51,511 nt of DNA from Prevotellaceae bacterium (GCA_031261165.1 JAISJU010000109.1:1-51511); one strand, 5' to 3'. Positions 24,917 through 33,496 are shown, numbered from the stretch's first letter. The notes: a model not told the origin generated them from the sequence alone. Made by a program: numbers and translations.

Positions 24917-25956
24917 ACTTCTGCCGTCTGGCGGGCTATTTTGTCCCAATCGTAGGCGGTCAAATCGTAGTTTTGCGGTGCAAAGGGCTGCGAGAGTTTC
25001 TCCGCAAGCAGCCGCGTCAAATCATCTGCATTTCCGCAGCGGAAGTAATCATTATCAGACAAACAAAGGGCTTTATTGGCAGGAATATCGCTTGCGAGAA
25101 TGGGCAAACCGTAACTCATTGCCTCAAGCAGGGCGATGGGCAAGCCCTCGTGGAAAGACGGCAAAGCGAACAGCCGCGCGTGCGTGAGCAACTCATTGAG
25201 TTTCGCCCCTCGTACAAAACCGGTCAGCACTACGTTTTCGGCACTTTTCAGGCTTTGCGAGTACGGCGTTTCGTGGTCGGCATCGCCCGCGATAACTAAT
25301 TTGAAACCCGCATTCTTCGGAAATGCTTTTATCAGCAAATCAAAACCTTTTTCTTCCACAAAACGCCCCATTGCAAAGACGTATTTCCCTTTTTGCAAAC
25401 CGAGACTTTCGATATAAGCGCTTTCCGTTGCCAAAACAGGCTGATTAACGCCGTTGAAAATCAGAACGCTGTCCTTTCTTTTGGAAATGGACTGTTTGAT
25501 GCTTTCGGAAATCACAATTACCTTGTCGGCAAAGCGCACGCCGTATCTTTCGCCGCGCCGCAGCATAAATTTTGCCGCGCGTCCCCATTTTTGCCGCGCG
25601 TAATCCGCGCCGTGATGCGTCATTACCGTTTTCAGTCCCAGCAGTTTAGCCAGCGGCATCAGCAGAGAAGGACCCACGGCGTGAATATGCAGCACGTCTG
25701 CCTTTGCCATTTTGGCGTATATCACAGCGAGAAAAGTATGCAGAAACGCCTCCAGACTTTTGCTGCGGGGGGCAAAAATATTTTTTAGCCGAACGCCCTT
25801 ATATTCCTTTTGATTATCCGCCGCATAGCAAGCGCGGCGCACAACGGTTACGTCGAAACCCAACGCCGCCAAACGCGGGTAGAGTTCTTCGCAATGCGTT
25901 TCTACGCCACCCAAAATATTAGGAATGCCGCGCGTGCCGGTTACTACGATTTTCAT
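24880..25956 (-). CDS. GT4-family glycosyltransferase with DUF1972-type N-terminus
   Basis: A 358-aa protein beginning MKIVVTGTRGIPNILGGVE, the signature of a subgroup of GT4 enzymes with a DUF1972-type N-terminal domain. The C-terminal nucleotide-sugar-binding half has MGRFVEEKGFDLLIKAF and the ESLxxALLEAMSYGLPI-type motif (SFHEGLPIALLEAMSYGLPI). It should add a sugar to a surface glycan from a nucleotide-sugar donor. The start overlaps the stop of the upstream radical SAM gene by 2-4 bp, so the two are coupled. Confidence 0.85.
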   Translation of the reverse strand: MKIVVTGTRGIPNILGGVETHCEELYPRLAALGFDVTVVRRACYAADNQKEYKGVRLKNIFAPRSKSLEAFLHTFLAVIYAKMAKADVLHIHAVGPSLLMPLAKLLGLKTVMTHHGADYARQKWGRAAKFMLRRGERYGVRFADKVIVISESIKQSISKRKDSVLIFNGVNQPVLATESAYIESLGLQKGKYVFAMGRFVEEKGFDLLIKAFPKNAGFKLVIAGDADHETPYSQSLKSAENVVLTGFVRGAKLNELLTHARLFALPSFHEGLPIALLEAMSYGLPILASDIPANKALCLSDNDYFRCGNADDLTRLLAEKLSQPFAPQNYDLTAYDWDKIARQTAEVYAQAQNGHPAK

Positions 25957-26972
25957 ATCAAATTTTGTTTGTATAAGCAGGCAGGTTTGCCCTGCAATGA
26001 GCGGATTTTGTTCCTCATCGCCCATTTCAGCGGGTGTTTGAGGTATTTTTTCATTACCGGCGCGGCAGTGCCTACCATCCAGCAGTTTTTGGGGCATCGG
26101 CGCACCATTTCGCGCACCCGCTCAGCCTGTTCGCTTTCCCAAATTGCCGAGAAATCGGGCGTTTCGCGGATATTGCCCATCGACTCTTTCCAATATTTTT
26201 CTTCCAGACCGTTGCAGGGATACACATCGCCGTAAGGCTCAACAAAAAAGTTCAGCATTCCCGCCTCGCAGGGCAGCAGCCGGCGATTGCCCTCAATATA
26301 ATTTATCAAGCCCATATTGAAAAAAGCGCGAAACCACGATTTCGGGTGATTTTCCTGCAACTGCCAATTGATTAATTGCTCAAAATCAGCGCAAACAGCC
26401 TCTTTGTTCGTAATCACATTGTCGCTTTTGTGGAAATAATACGAATTATGAAAAGCCGCCGTGGCAAATTCCAAACCAAGCGATTTGGAAAGTTGATAAA
26501 GCGACAGCATATCGGCAGAATTATTGTTGGAAACCGTGCAGCCAAAGCCAATGTCCCGCACACCCATCTCTTTGAGCGTCAATAAAGTGCGCAGCCCTTT
26601 ATCAAAACCGCCCGCCTGTCCGCGCAGTTCATCGTTCTTTTGGCTCAATCCCTCAATGGAAATGCGGATACCGATGTTCGGAAACTTTTTTGCCAAAGCA
26701 ATAACGCGGTCTTCAAACCAGCCCGAAGTGGAAATAACCACGCGGGGCGATTTTTGGAAACAGATTTCCGCGATTTCATCTAAATCTTCGCGCACAAAAG
26801 GCTCGCCGCCGGTGATGTTGATAAATTTCACGTTCGGCAAACGTTTTATCTCTTCCGGCGTGATTTCTTTTTCCTTCGATGTCGGATTTTCCCAAATATT
26901 GCACATCTTGCAACGCATCGGACAGCGATAAGTTACAATAATACACATATCGGTAGGGCTTGGTATTGGCAT
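25953..26972 (-). CDS. Radical SAM protein with SPASM-like C-terminus
   Basis: A 339-aa protein. The [4Fe-4S] motif CPMRCKMC gives C17, C21 and C24. The S-adenosylmethionine-binding NITGGEPFVREDL follows. C-terminal cysteines in LPCEAGM, VYPCNGL and CPKNC suggest a SPASM-type auxiliary cluster. The substrate is unknown; the coupled glycosyltransferase points to modification of a glycan, lipid head group or small molecule. The ATG at 26972 is preferred; a TTG at 26990 is possible. Confidence 0.85.
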   Translation of the reverse strand: MPIPSPTDMCIIVTYRCPMRCKMCNIWENPTSKEKEITPEEIKRLPNVKFINITGGEPFVREDLDEIAEICFQKSPRVVISTSGWFEDRVIALAKKFPNIGIRISIEGLSQKNDELRGQAGGFDKGLRTLLTLKEMGVRDIGFGCTVSNNNSADMLSLYQLSKSLGLEFATAAFHNSYYFHKSDNVITNKEAVCADFEQLINWQLQENHPKSWFRAFFNMGLINYIEGNRRLLPCEAGMLNFFVEPYGDVYPCNGLEEKYWKESMGNIRETPDFSAIWESEQAERVREMVRRCPKNCWMVGTAAPVMKKYLKHPLKWAMRNKIRSLQGKPACLYKQNLI

Positions 26973-27000
26973 TTTTATTGGTCTTTTCAAAAAAACGGTA

Positions 27001-27008
27001 CAAAATTA
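27001..27008 (-). promoter_or_regulatory. -7 box for the radical SAM/glycosyltransferase pair
   Basis: Reads TAATTTTG on the minus strand, 29 nt before the ATG at 26972. No TTG is found at the usual -33 spacing. Confidence 0.4.
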
Positions 27009-27075
27009 CGCATTTTTTTGTTCATATTAAAAATAATCTCTACATTCGCCATCAAATTTTTAAAACAAATCATTT

Positions 27076-27195
27076 ATGCCAAACACTTGCATCACCCCCA
27101 AAAACCAACGGCAAACGCCCGTTACGGACATCGAAATTGCAGAAGAAAACTGCACCATCAACCCCGACAGGGAAAGTATGAACAGCCGCGGTTAG
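27076..27195 (+). CDS. 39-aa ORF, possibly a short or truncated protein
   Basis: ATG at 27076 opens a 39-codon frame (MPNTCITPKN ... DRESMNSRG) of ordinary amino-acid composition, ending at TAG 27193-27195. The MITE-like element begins 6 nt after the stop. It may be a real small protein or the start of a gene cut short by that insertion. No family is recognised. Confidence 0.3.
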   Translation: MPNTCITPKNQRQTPVTDIEIAEENCTINPDRESMNSRG

Positions 27196-27200
27196 ATATG

Positions 27201-27310
27201 TATGTCATTGCGGGCTTGGTTACTGAGCGAAGTCGAAGTATGACCCGCAACCCCCTGAAAAAGGGAAACGAAATTAACAAGAGATTGCGGGTCAAGCCCG
27301 CAATGACATA
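27201..27310. mobile_element. MITE/REP-like element
   Basis: A 110-bp unit with perfect 18-bp terminal inverted repeats (TATGTCATTGCGGGCTTG at 27201-27218 and its complement at 27293-27310). An inner inverted pair, GACCCGCAA / TTGCGGGTC, also occurs. The sequence class (GTCATTGCGGGCTTGACCCGC) is a common dispersed repeat in Bacteroidota and other bacteria. It codes for nothing itself. Confidence 0.75.
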
Positions 27311-27320
27311 AAAAATCATT

Positions 27321-28289
27321 ATGGAAACAGTCAACTGGGGCATTATCGGCTGCGGAGATGTGTGCGAAGTGAAGAGCGGACCCGCTTTTTACAAAACGCC
27401 GCACTCCGCGCTCGTAGCAGTGATGCGCCGCGATGCCGCAAAGGCGCAGGACTTTGCCCGGCGGCACGGCGTAGCCAAATATTACACTTCGGCAGACGAT
27501 TTAATCCTCGACCCCGAAGTAACGGCAGTCTATGTCGCCACGCCGCCCGACACGCACCGCGAATACGCCCTTAAAGCAATGCGGGCGGGCAAGCCCGTAT
27601 ATGTGGAAAAACCGCTCGCGCTAAATTTTGCCGAGTGCGCCGAGATGCTGCGCGTATCCGAAGAAACAGGCGTGCGGCTTTTCGCCGCATTTTACCGCCG
27701 CGCCCTACCCTATTTCCTGAAAGTAAAAGAACTCTTGCCCCAAATCGGCAAACCGCTGATGGTAGAAACGCGCTATTTCCGTGCGCCGGCAGAAACAGAC
27801 ATTAATCCAGCACTCCACACTTGGCGCGTGGATAAAAACATCGCGGGCGGCGGCTATTTCTTCGACCTCGCACCGCATACGCTTGACATTTTGGACGGCC
27901 TGCTCGGCGAAATCACAGAGGCGCAGGGCATAGCGGGCAATATCGGCGGCTTTTACACGGTCGAAGATACCGTTTCGGCGATGTGGCAACACGCCGGCGG
28001 TGCGCAGGGCGCGGGGCAGTGGTGCTTTGTGTCCGCGCCGCCGGACGAGTGCGACACGATTGATATTTTCGGTACGCAGGGCAGTTTGCACTTCAATACT
28101 TTTGCCTTTCAGCCCATCGTGCTGAAAACTGAAAACCGCACGGAAAACTTCACCGCGCCGCAACCGCAGCACATTCAGCAGCCGCTCATTCAAACGATTG
28201 TAGATGAATTGCGCGGCGCAGGGAAAGCCCTTTCTGACGGATATAACGGCGCGAGAACGGCGCAGGTGATGGATAAAATAATGAGTTAA
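27321..28289 (+). CDS. Gfo/Idh/MocA-family oxidoreductase
   Basis: A 322-aa NAD(P)-dependent dehydrogenase. The Rossmann motif GIIGCGDV is near the start (residues 7-14), and the family signature EKPLA falls near residue 100. A C-terminal substrate domain contains [16 protein letters not shown] with the conserved histidine. Such enzymes oxidise sugars or inositols or reduce related ketones; the substrate cannot be told here. It starts 10 nt after the MITE-like element, so its promoter may lie in or before that repeat. Confidence 0.9.
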   Translation: METVNWGIIGCGDVCEVKSGPAFYKTPHSALVAVMRRDAAKAQDFARRHGVAKYYTSADDLILDPEVTAVYVATPPDTHREYALKAMRAGKPVYVEKPLALNFAECAEMLRVSEETGVRLFAAFYRRALPYFLKVKELLPQIGKPLMVETRYFRAPAETDINPALHTWRVDKNIAGGGYFFDLAPHTLDILDGLLGEITEAQGIAGNIGGFYTVEDTVSAMWQHAGGAQGAGQWCFVSAPPDECDTIDIFGTQGSLHFNTFAFQPIVLKTENRTENFTAPQPQHIQQPLIQTIVDELRGAGKALSDGYNGARTAQVMDKIMS

Positions 28290-28352
28290 TTTGTCATTCT
28301 ATCTTAAAAGCGGCAAATCATCACGAAAGTCGTGGGGTAAAATTGGCAGAGA

Positions 28353-28384
28353 TTTGTTTTTATGTGGAGAAAAGTGTATCTTTG
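28353..28384 (+). promoter_or_regulatory. Bacteroidota-type promoter of the AAA ATPase gene
   Basis: TTTG at 28353-28356, a 20-nt spacer and TATCTTTG at 28377-28384 match the -33/-7 consensus exactly. A repeated motif TCGTGGATAAAA occurs twice between it and the gene (near 28,427 and 28,459). Confidence 0.7.
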
Positions 28385-28469
28385 CAGCGATTTTATCCCG
28401 ATAAAAATGTGTTATCATACAAAAAATCGTGGATAAAAATGTAACTATTAGCAGAAAGTCGTGGATAAA

Positions 28470-29774
28470 ATGTATAGGATAAAAATTAAAAGCTTGATTG
28501 ATTGGAAATTAAGCAAAAGCCGCAAGCCGCTTATTGTTCAAGGTGCAAGGCAGGTGGGAAAAACTTGGCTGATTAAGGAATTTGGCAAAACCGAATTTCG
28601 GCAAACGGTGTATATCAATTTTGAAAATGAAACGCAATTGCAAAATATTTTTTTGCAGGATTTGAACCCCCAACGAATTATTAGTACTCTTGAGGCGTTT
28701 TTTCAGGTTAAAATTGATGCGTCAAACACCTTGATTGTATTTGACGAGATACAGTCAGCCACCAAAGGACTTACTGCGCTGAAATATTTTTGTGAAGATG
28801 CGCCGGAATATTTTGTTATCGCTTCCGATTCGCTGCTTGGAATGAATTTGCACAACAAAGTTTCGTTTCCTGTTGGGAAAGTGAGTTTTTTGTATTTGTA
28901 CCCAATGAATTTTTATGAATTTCTGTTGGCAATGGGTGAAAAAGGGCTTGCTCAGATTTTAGAAAAAAAGCAGTGGGATATGCTGCCTGTTTTTAAGGAA
29001 TATTTTAAAGAAAAATTGAAATACTATTTTTTCATTGGCGGAATGCCCGAAGTGGTGGTAAATTTCGTTGAAAATCGTGATTGGCAACAGGTGCGTATCA
29101 TTCAAAATCAAATTCTTAATACTTACGAAAACGATTTTTCAAAACACGCGCCTTATGAAATTATACCGCGTTTGAATATGGTTTGGGACAGTATTCCTGC
29201 ACAGTTGGCAAAAGAAAATAAAAAATTTGTTTACGGTGTGGCAAAAGAGGGTGCGAGGGCAAAAGATTTTGAGTTGGCAATTCAATGGTTAGTCAGTTCA
29301 GGAATTTTGCTTAAAACTTTCCGCATTTCCAAGCCGTCGATGCCGTTGATTGCCTATCAGGATATGTCGGCTTTCAAACTGTTTTTCAACGATGTAGGTT
29401 TGCTTGCCGCAAAATCGCGTTTAGATGCTAAAACGCTTGTTGACGGCAATGCTCTTTTTGAAGAATACAAAGGCGCACTTACCGAACAGTTTGTAATGCA
29501 GCAACTCAAAGCCGCCGAAATTGACTATATCGGCTATTGGACAAACGAAAAAAGCACCAATGAAGTAGATTTTGTAATTCAGCACGAAGGCGAAATCACG
29601 CCGATAGAAGTAAAAGCGGCGGAAAATTTGCAGGCAAAAAGTTTCAAATTTTTTTACGAAAAATACAAACCGCAAACCGCAATTCGCGCCTCGCTTTCGG
29701 ATTACCGTAAGGAAACTTGGCTGACAAACGTGCCACTGTATATTATTGGAAATTATTTTAATAACCATTTATGA
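28470..29774 (+). CDS. AAA_14/DUF4143 ATPase
   Basis: A 434-aa protein. The Walker A motif GARQVGKT is at residues 25-32 and a Walker B strand LIVFDEIQ is near residue 95. A C-terminal DUF4143 domain ends in a nuclease-like strand NEVDFVIQHEGEITPIEVKA. This is a large family of stand-alone AAA+ proteins, common in Bacteroidota, with no firmly known function. The ATG at 28470 is used; a GTG nine bases upstream (28461) is in frame. Typical length and intact motifs. Confidence 0.9.
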   Translation: MYRIKIKSLIDWKLSKSRKPLIVQGARQVGKTWLIKEFGKTEFRQTVYINFENETQLQNIFLQDLNPQRIISTLEAFFQVKIDASNTLIVFDEIQSATKGLTALKYFCEDAPEYFVIASDSLLGMNLHNKVSFPVGKVSFLYLYPMNFYEFLLAMGEKGLAQILEKKQWDMLPVFKEYFKEKLKYYFFIGGMPEVVVNFVENRDWQQVRIIQNQILNTYENDFSKHAPYEIIPRLNMVWDSIPAQLAKENKKFVYGVAKEGARAKDFELAIQWLVSSGILLKTFRISKPSMPLIAYQDMSAFKLFFNDVGLLAAKSRLDAKTLVDGNALFEEYKGALTEQFVMQQLKAAEIDYIGYWTNEKSTNEVDFVIQHEGEITPIEVKAAENLQAKSFKFFYEKYKPQTAIRASLSDYRKETWLTNVPLYIIGNYFNNHL

Positions 29775-30306
29775 ACAACATCTACATTATCAAGCAGAAA
29801 AAACGGCGCGGCTATCAAAGTCGGTGAAACGAGCCGCGCCAAATACGACAACCACACTACTATAAAAAAAACCAAATAAATTTGCACAATCCAAAATTAG
29901 TTGCAATCTTTGCAGTCGAAAAATATCAAACATTTTAAAACACATTTGCCTATGATATAAAACAGCGTAAAATAAATACGCACAATTTAAGTTTAGAAAA
30001 AACATTTTAGATTTAATTCTTCCTCGTAAGAAATTTGGCGATTTTAAGCAAAGGAAAGATTAAGTTAATATGTTCACGTATGGCGTGGGCTTTTTACTTA
30101 ATTCTGCCTTTGCAGGTTACGCCAAATACCTTTACGAGCGGATACTTCTAAAAAAAGTACCACGCTTTTTTCTTTTGTGCGTATGTAATTTCATTTTGTT
30201 GGTACAAAATAGGAAAATCTCTTGCAAACCTATTGAAAAGAAAAGAGCAAGCGCGGTATCGAAAAGCGAAACGAGTAGAAAATCAAACAAACTAAATTTT
30301 AATTAT
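29775..30306. other. Non-coding stretch with a GC-rich hairpin
   Basis: 530 nt without a convincing gene. A hairpin GGCGCGGCT (29805-29813) / AGCCGCGCC (29832-29840) follows the ATPase gene and could end its transcript. The rest is AT-rich. A frame open across 30,070-30,306 is in phase with the following small gene, but its composition is unlike a protein. Confidence 0.5.
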
Positions 30307-30567
30307 ATGAAGAAAATGATTTTAATCGCAGCCTTGTTTGCTGCAAGCGCAAGTGTAGCAACTTTTACAGGTTGCAAAAAAGATGATATTGTCAAGAAAT
30401 GCTGGGCAATAAAAACAAATGTAAGCGGCTATTCATTTACCTATTATTTTTGGGTTACAGAAGCAGAAGCAGACAAAATCGTCAAAGAATACAACGCGCA
30501 AGGTTGGAGTGCATCAAAAAGCAGTTCAAGCAAAGGAGTATCGGAATGTAATACCGTTAACTATTAA
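30307..30567 (+). CDS. Small lipoprotein-like exported protein
   Basis: An 86-aa protein with a signal peptide ending at a lipobox-like FTGCKKDD (Cys near residue 23). A short domain rich in aromatic residues and serine follows (SYTFTYYF-like strand, then TEAEADKIVKEYNAQGW). No family is recognised. First of three small exported proteins in a row. Confidence 0.6.
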   Translation: MKKMILIAALFAASASVATFTGCKKDDIVKKCWAIKTNVSGYSFTYYFWVTEAEADKIVKEYNAQGWSASKSSSSKGVSECNTVNY

Positions 30568-30578
30568 ATTTTAATACT

Positions 30579-31265
30579 ATGAGAAAATTAATATTTATTG
30601 TTTCTCTGTTTGCATTCGCATCAAACGCCGTTTTCGCACAGGATTTGATTGTAACCAAAGATGCAAAGAAAATCGAAGCCAAAGTAACGGAAATCAATGC
30701 AACGGACATTAAGTATAAGTTGTTCAACAATTTGGAAGGACCTACTTATACAATGCAAAAATCAGAGATTTCTTCTGTGATTTACAAGAACGGAACGATT
30801 GATGTCTTTGAGAACAACACATCAACCGCACAGAAACTTGTTGAAAAAAACGATAACTCACTTGTGAGGCGTGATTTTCTGAAATTAGATGACAAAGAAC
30901 AGGAAGAATACCTGGAAAGATTTAACACAGAACTTTATGAGAAGTTTCATAAAGGACAGAGATTGTCGCGAACGGGTCAAGCCCTGATTGGTGCAGGTGG
31001 GGGTGCTGCGTTGGCTGGTGTTATATTCTTGGGGCTGGGCTCTTATACGCTTGATGATACATTCTATCTTGCATATGGCACGGCTTGTGTTATTGTAGGG
31101 AATATCATTATCATTCCGGGCATTCCGCTTGCTGCCGCCGGCGGCGCAATGAAAAGAAGCGTTCAAAACGAGTATGAAAAAAAGTATTTGACACACACAA
31201 ATCCCAAAGGGCAATTTCAGTTGCAAATGTCGGGCAATGGGCTTGGATTGGCGTATGTATTTTAA
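30579..31265 (+). CDS. Exported hypothetical protein with two membrane helices
   Basis: A 228-aa protein with a signal peptide (cleavage near VFAQD, residue 21). A beta-rich part contains DLIVTKDAKKIEAKVTEI and EISSVIYKNG, a pattern common in Bacteroidota surface or periplasmic proteins. Two glycine-rich hydrophobic helices lie at about residues 135-190. It follows the preceding gene by 11 nt, suggesting an operon. Function unknown. Confidence 0.7.
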   Translation: MRKLIFIVSLFAFASNAVFAQDLIVTKDAKKIEAKVTEINATDIKYKLFNNLEGPTYTMQKSEISSVIYKNGTIDVFENNTSTAQKLVEKNDNSLVRRDFLKLDDKEQEEYLERFNTELYEKFHKGQRLSRTGQALIGAGGGAALAGVIFLGLGSYTLDDTFYLAYGTACVIVGNIIIIPGIPLAAAGGAMKRSVQNEYEKKYLTHTNPKGQFQLQMSGNGLGLAYVF

Positions 31266-31317
31266 AAAACAAACAAATAATTGTCTATAAAAGGAATAGA
31301 CGTTAAACAAAATTTTT

Positions 31318-31545
31318 ATGAAAAATATTTTTTTGATAATTGCCGTATTCGGTATGAGCGTATTTTTTATGTCTTGCACAAGCATTCTCAAATGTTACTG
31401 CACTACAAACGACAATGTAAGCCAGAGCAGGTTTGAAAGCGATTTGAACAAAGCCATAAAAGATGTAGGCATCAGTGGCGATTGCTACGATGTGGAAGTG
31501 AAATTAAGAAATAATTACGGGTATCGCAGCGTTTCCTGTGATTAA
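31318..31545 (+). CDS. Small putative lipoprotein
   Basis: A 75-aa protein with a signal peptide and lipobox (FFMSCTS, Cys near residue 20) and a short mature part with three more cysteines. Function unknown. A strong terminator follows. Confidence 0.6.
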   Translation: MKNIFLIIAVFGMSVFFMSCTSILKCYCTTNDNVSQSRFESDLNKAIKDVGISGDCYDVEVKLRNNYGYRSVSCD

Positions 31546-31562
31546 TTTTTACTGTTTCAGTC

Positions 31563-31587
31563 AAAGCGGATTTCAATAATCCGCTTT
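31563..31587. terminator. Bidirectional terminator between convergent genes
   Basis: Stem AAAGCGGATT / AATCCGCTTT with a 5-nt loop and T-runs, between the small lipoprotein gene (plus) and the HD gene (minus). Confidence 0.8.
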
Positions 31588-31610
31588 TTCTGTTTTTTGC
31601 AGATAGAAAA

Positions 31611-32831
31611 CTACCTCAAATAGCAATAATAATGCTTTTCCACCGTCTTTGAGAGTGCGGACATATCAAGCAAATCCGATGCCTCGCAGATGTCGCGAAT
31701 GCAGCCGTCATTGTAGAGAATGTTGATATTTTCGTCTTCCGCGCGGTAAAAATCGGAACTTACAATATCCTCCGAAATGAAATACCGCGCCTCGTCTTTG
31801 CTGATGTTGTATTTTTGCGAATACCGTTGCAAATCACTTTCTATTTGTTCTTCGCTAATGGGTGTTTCCGTGATTTTTATTTTGAACAGTTGCCTGTCCG
31901 TAAAGCATTTGCTTAATACGGAAAGCACCGTGTCGGGGTGCGAAATCCACACTTTAATCGCCGAAATCAAATCCGAGTCGTCAAGCATTGCATAATTCCG
32001 CAACACCTCCGGGGCGTTTTCAATCCTGTTTTTCGTTACATTATTATATAGAAAAAATCGCAAAGCGGGCGAGGCAAAAAGTTCCACGCCGTTTGCCGCC
32101 AATTCTTTGGCGCGGGCAACGATTTTGTTCAGCATTTTCTCGGCAGCAAACGCCGTTTTGTGCAGATACACCTGCCAATACATCAGCCGCCGCGCAATGA
32201 GAAACTGCTCGATGGAATAAATCCCCTTCGCCTCCACCACCAAATTGTCGTTGCGCACATCAAGCATTTTGATAATCCGCGCCGAGCCGATATTACCCTC
32301 AATCACGCCCGAAAAGAAACTGTCGCGGCTCAGATAATCCAATCTGTCCATATCCAACTGCCCCGAGAGCAACTGATGCAGAAATTTTTTGTGGTATTGG
32401 TTTTGGAAAATTTGAAGAGCCAAATCCAACCGCCCGCCCATTTCGCGGTTGATTTGCCGCATCATCATAATAGAAATTTCTTCGTGCCGAATGCCTGTTG
32501 TCAGCGCGTTTTCGAGCGTGTGCGAAAAAGGTGCGTGTCCGATGTCGTGCAGCAAAATAGCGGCAAGCACGGCATCAGCCTCCTCTTCCGTAATTTCGTG
32601 TCCCTGCGAGCGAATTTGTTTCACCGCCTCGTTGGTGAGGAACATTGCGCCGAGCGAATGTTGCAACCGCGTGTGTTGCGCACCCGGATAAACGAGGTAT
32701 GCCAGCCCCATTTGTTTGATACGGTTGAGCCGCTGAAAATAAGGGTGTTGCATCAGGTCGTAATGAAACGCCGTAGGAATATTGATAAAACCCCAGACAG
32801 GGTCATTTACTATTTTTCGTTTGTTTTGCAC
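31611..32831 (-). CDS. HD-domain phosphohydrolase (dNTPase/SAMHD1-like)
   Basis: A 406-aa metal-dependent phosphohydrolase. The metal-binding residues are visible: H in QHSLGAMFL, the HD pair in LLHDIGHAPFSH, and a later Asp in LDMDRLDYLSRD. The N-terminal pattern KRKIVNDPVWGF and the PYFQRLNRIKQMG motif fit the family related to dNTP triphosphohydrolases. The GTG at 32831 is preferred because the TTG at 32858 overlaps a -7 box, and homologues start near NKRKI. The substrate is not determined. Confidence 0.85.
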   Translation of the reverse strand: MQNKRKIVNDPVWGFINIPTAFHYDLMQHPYFQRLNRIKQMGLAYLVYPGAQHTRLQHSLGAMFLTNEAVKQIRSQGHEITEEEADAVLAAILLHDIGHAPFSHTLENALTTGIRHEEISIMMMRQINREMGGRLDLALQIFQNQYHKKFLHQLLSGQLDMDRLDYLSRDSFFSGVIEGNIGSARIIKMLDVRNDNLVVEAKGIYSIEQFLIARRLMYWQVYLHKTAFAAEKMLNKIVARAKELAANGVELFASPALRFFLYNNVTKNRIENAPEVLRNYAMLDDSDLISAIKVWISHPDTVLSVLSKCFTDRQLFKIKITETPISEEQIESDLQRYSQKYNISKDEARYFISEDIVSSDFYRAEDENINILYNDGCIRDICEASDLLDMSALSKTVEKHYYCYLR

Positions 32832-32855
32832 TGCCGCATTTTTTATTTGAGCCTG

Positions 32856-32863
32856 CAAAGGTA
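32856..32863 (-). promoter_or_regulatory. -7 box for the HD-domain gene
   Basis: Reads TACCTTTG on the minus strand. It overlaps the upstream TTG alternative start, so that start would not be transcribed from this promoter. Confidence 0.5.
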
Positions 32864-32893
32864 AGTTTTTTCTGATATTTTTTTGCAGAAATG

Positions 32894-32924
32894 TTGCGGA
32901 ATTAAATTTTTAGCACTACTTTTG
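32894..32924 (+). promoter_or_regulatory. Upstream promoter toward tRNA-Asn
   Basis: TTG at 32894-32896, a 20-nt spacer and TACTTTTG at 32917-32924 match the Bacteroidota consensus. It lies about 130 nt before the tRNA gene. Confidence 0.5.
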
Positions 32925-32976
32925 CCGCCGGAAATCGAAAAAAACACGAATTTTCTGATATTTTTTAAGAAAATGC

Positions 32977-33007
32977 TTGTGCAATTTATTTTTTAGCATT
33001 ACCTTTG
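32977..33007 (+). promoter_or_regulatory. Proximal promoter of tRNA-Asn
   Basis: TTG at 32977-32979, a 20-nt spacer and TACCTTTG at 33000-33007, 46 nt before the mature tRNA. This is one of the clearest promoters in the window. Confidence 0.7.
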
Positions 33008-33053
33008 CACCCGCAAATTGAAAGAAAAACCTTTTTTTGATTTCAAAAAACAT

Positions 33054-33127
33054 TCTTCCTTAGCTCAGTCGGTTAGAGCATCTGACTGTTAATCAGAGGG
33101 TCCTTGGTTCAAGTCCAAGAGGGAGAG
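33054..33127 (+). tRNA. tRNA-Asn (GTT)
   Basis: Acceptor stem TCTTCCT pairs with AGGGAGA (one G-U), with D-arm GCTCAG...GAGC and anticodon arm TCTGA-CTGTTAA-TCAGA giving anticodon GTT. The T-arm is CTTGG-TTCAAGT-CCAAG and the discriminator is G. The 3' CCA is not encoded. No integrated element is visible at its 3' end. Confidence 0.95.
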
Positions 33128-33129
33128 CA

Positions 33130-33166
33130 AAAAACCTTTTGTGGATTTTTTCTGCAAAAGGTTTTT
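33130..33166 (+). terminator. Terminator of tRNA-Asn
   Basis: A perfect 12-bp inverted repeat AAAAACCTTTTG / CAAAAGGTTTTT right after the tRNA, with a T-run on the 3' arm. Confidence 0.8.
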
Positions 33167-33226
33167 GGTTTTATTTTTCGGATTATTGCTGTATTTTATT
33201 GGTATTTTTCCAATACTGCAAATTTG

Positions 33227-33496
33227 TTATTCCGCAAAATATATATTTTCTACATAAATTTCATTGCCATTATCACGTTTAACAAATTCGACAATGCAAA
33301 CTCCATTTATTTTGATAAATTTTTTGCCGTCAATTTCATATGTATCTTCGGCATCAAAAGACAACAGATATTCTTTTATTCTGCGATAATTCAAAACTCT
33401 GATTTTTAAATCATTATCATAGAGAAAATCCTGATAATTTTCATAATAGTTTCCCAAAGTTTCCTCTGCCAACCAACTGAAATATATTTTCCTCAT
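33227..33496 (-). CDS. RelE/ParE-like toxin candidate
   Basis: An 89-aa protein with an alternating helix-strand pattern. WLAEETLGNYYENYQDFL forms a helix, then IRVLNYRRIKEYLL, then strands KFIKINGVCIVEFV and EIYVENIYF, like the small ParE/RelE fold. The match is by shape rather than by clear motifs. It overlaps the upstream 67-aa gene by 4 bp, the usual antitoxin-toxin order. If real, it would inhibit growth unless neutralised by its partner. Confidence 0.45.
   Translation of the reverse strand: MRKIYFSWLAEETLGNYYENYQDFLYDNDLKIRVLNYRRIKEYLLSFDAEDTYEIDGKKFIKINGVCIVEFVKRDNGNEIYVENIYFAE

Noticed and set aside
27192-27467. 91-codon minus-strand frame with the peptide CHCGLDPQS
   Set aside because: This peptide is the well-known translation of a dispersed intergenic repeat (the MITE-like element here), not a gene.
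30070-30306. Upstream extension of the 86-aa lipoprotein gene
   Set aside because: The extension lacks protein-like composition and would bury the signal peptide inside the protein.
32160-32864. 234-codon plus-strand frame opposite the HD gene
   Set aside because: It is antisense to a gene with intact catalytic motifs and has no motifs of its own.
33054-33166. tRNA-Asn as integration site of an island
   Set aside because: No integrase or repeated tRNA 3' end lies next to it; its own terminator follows at once.
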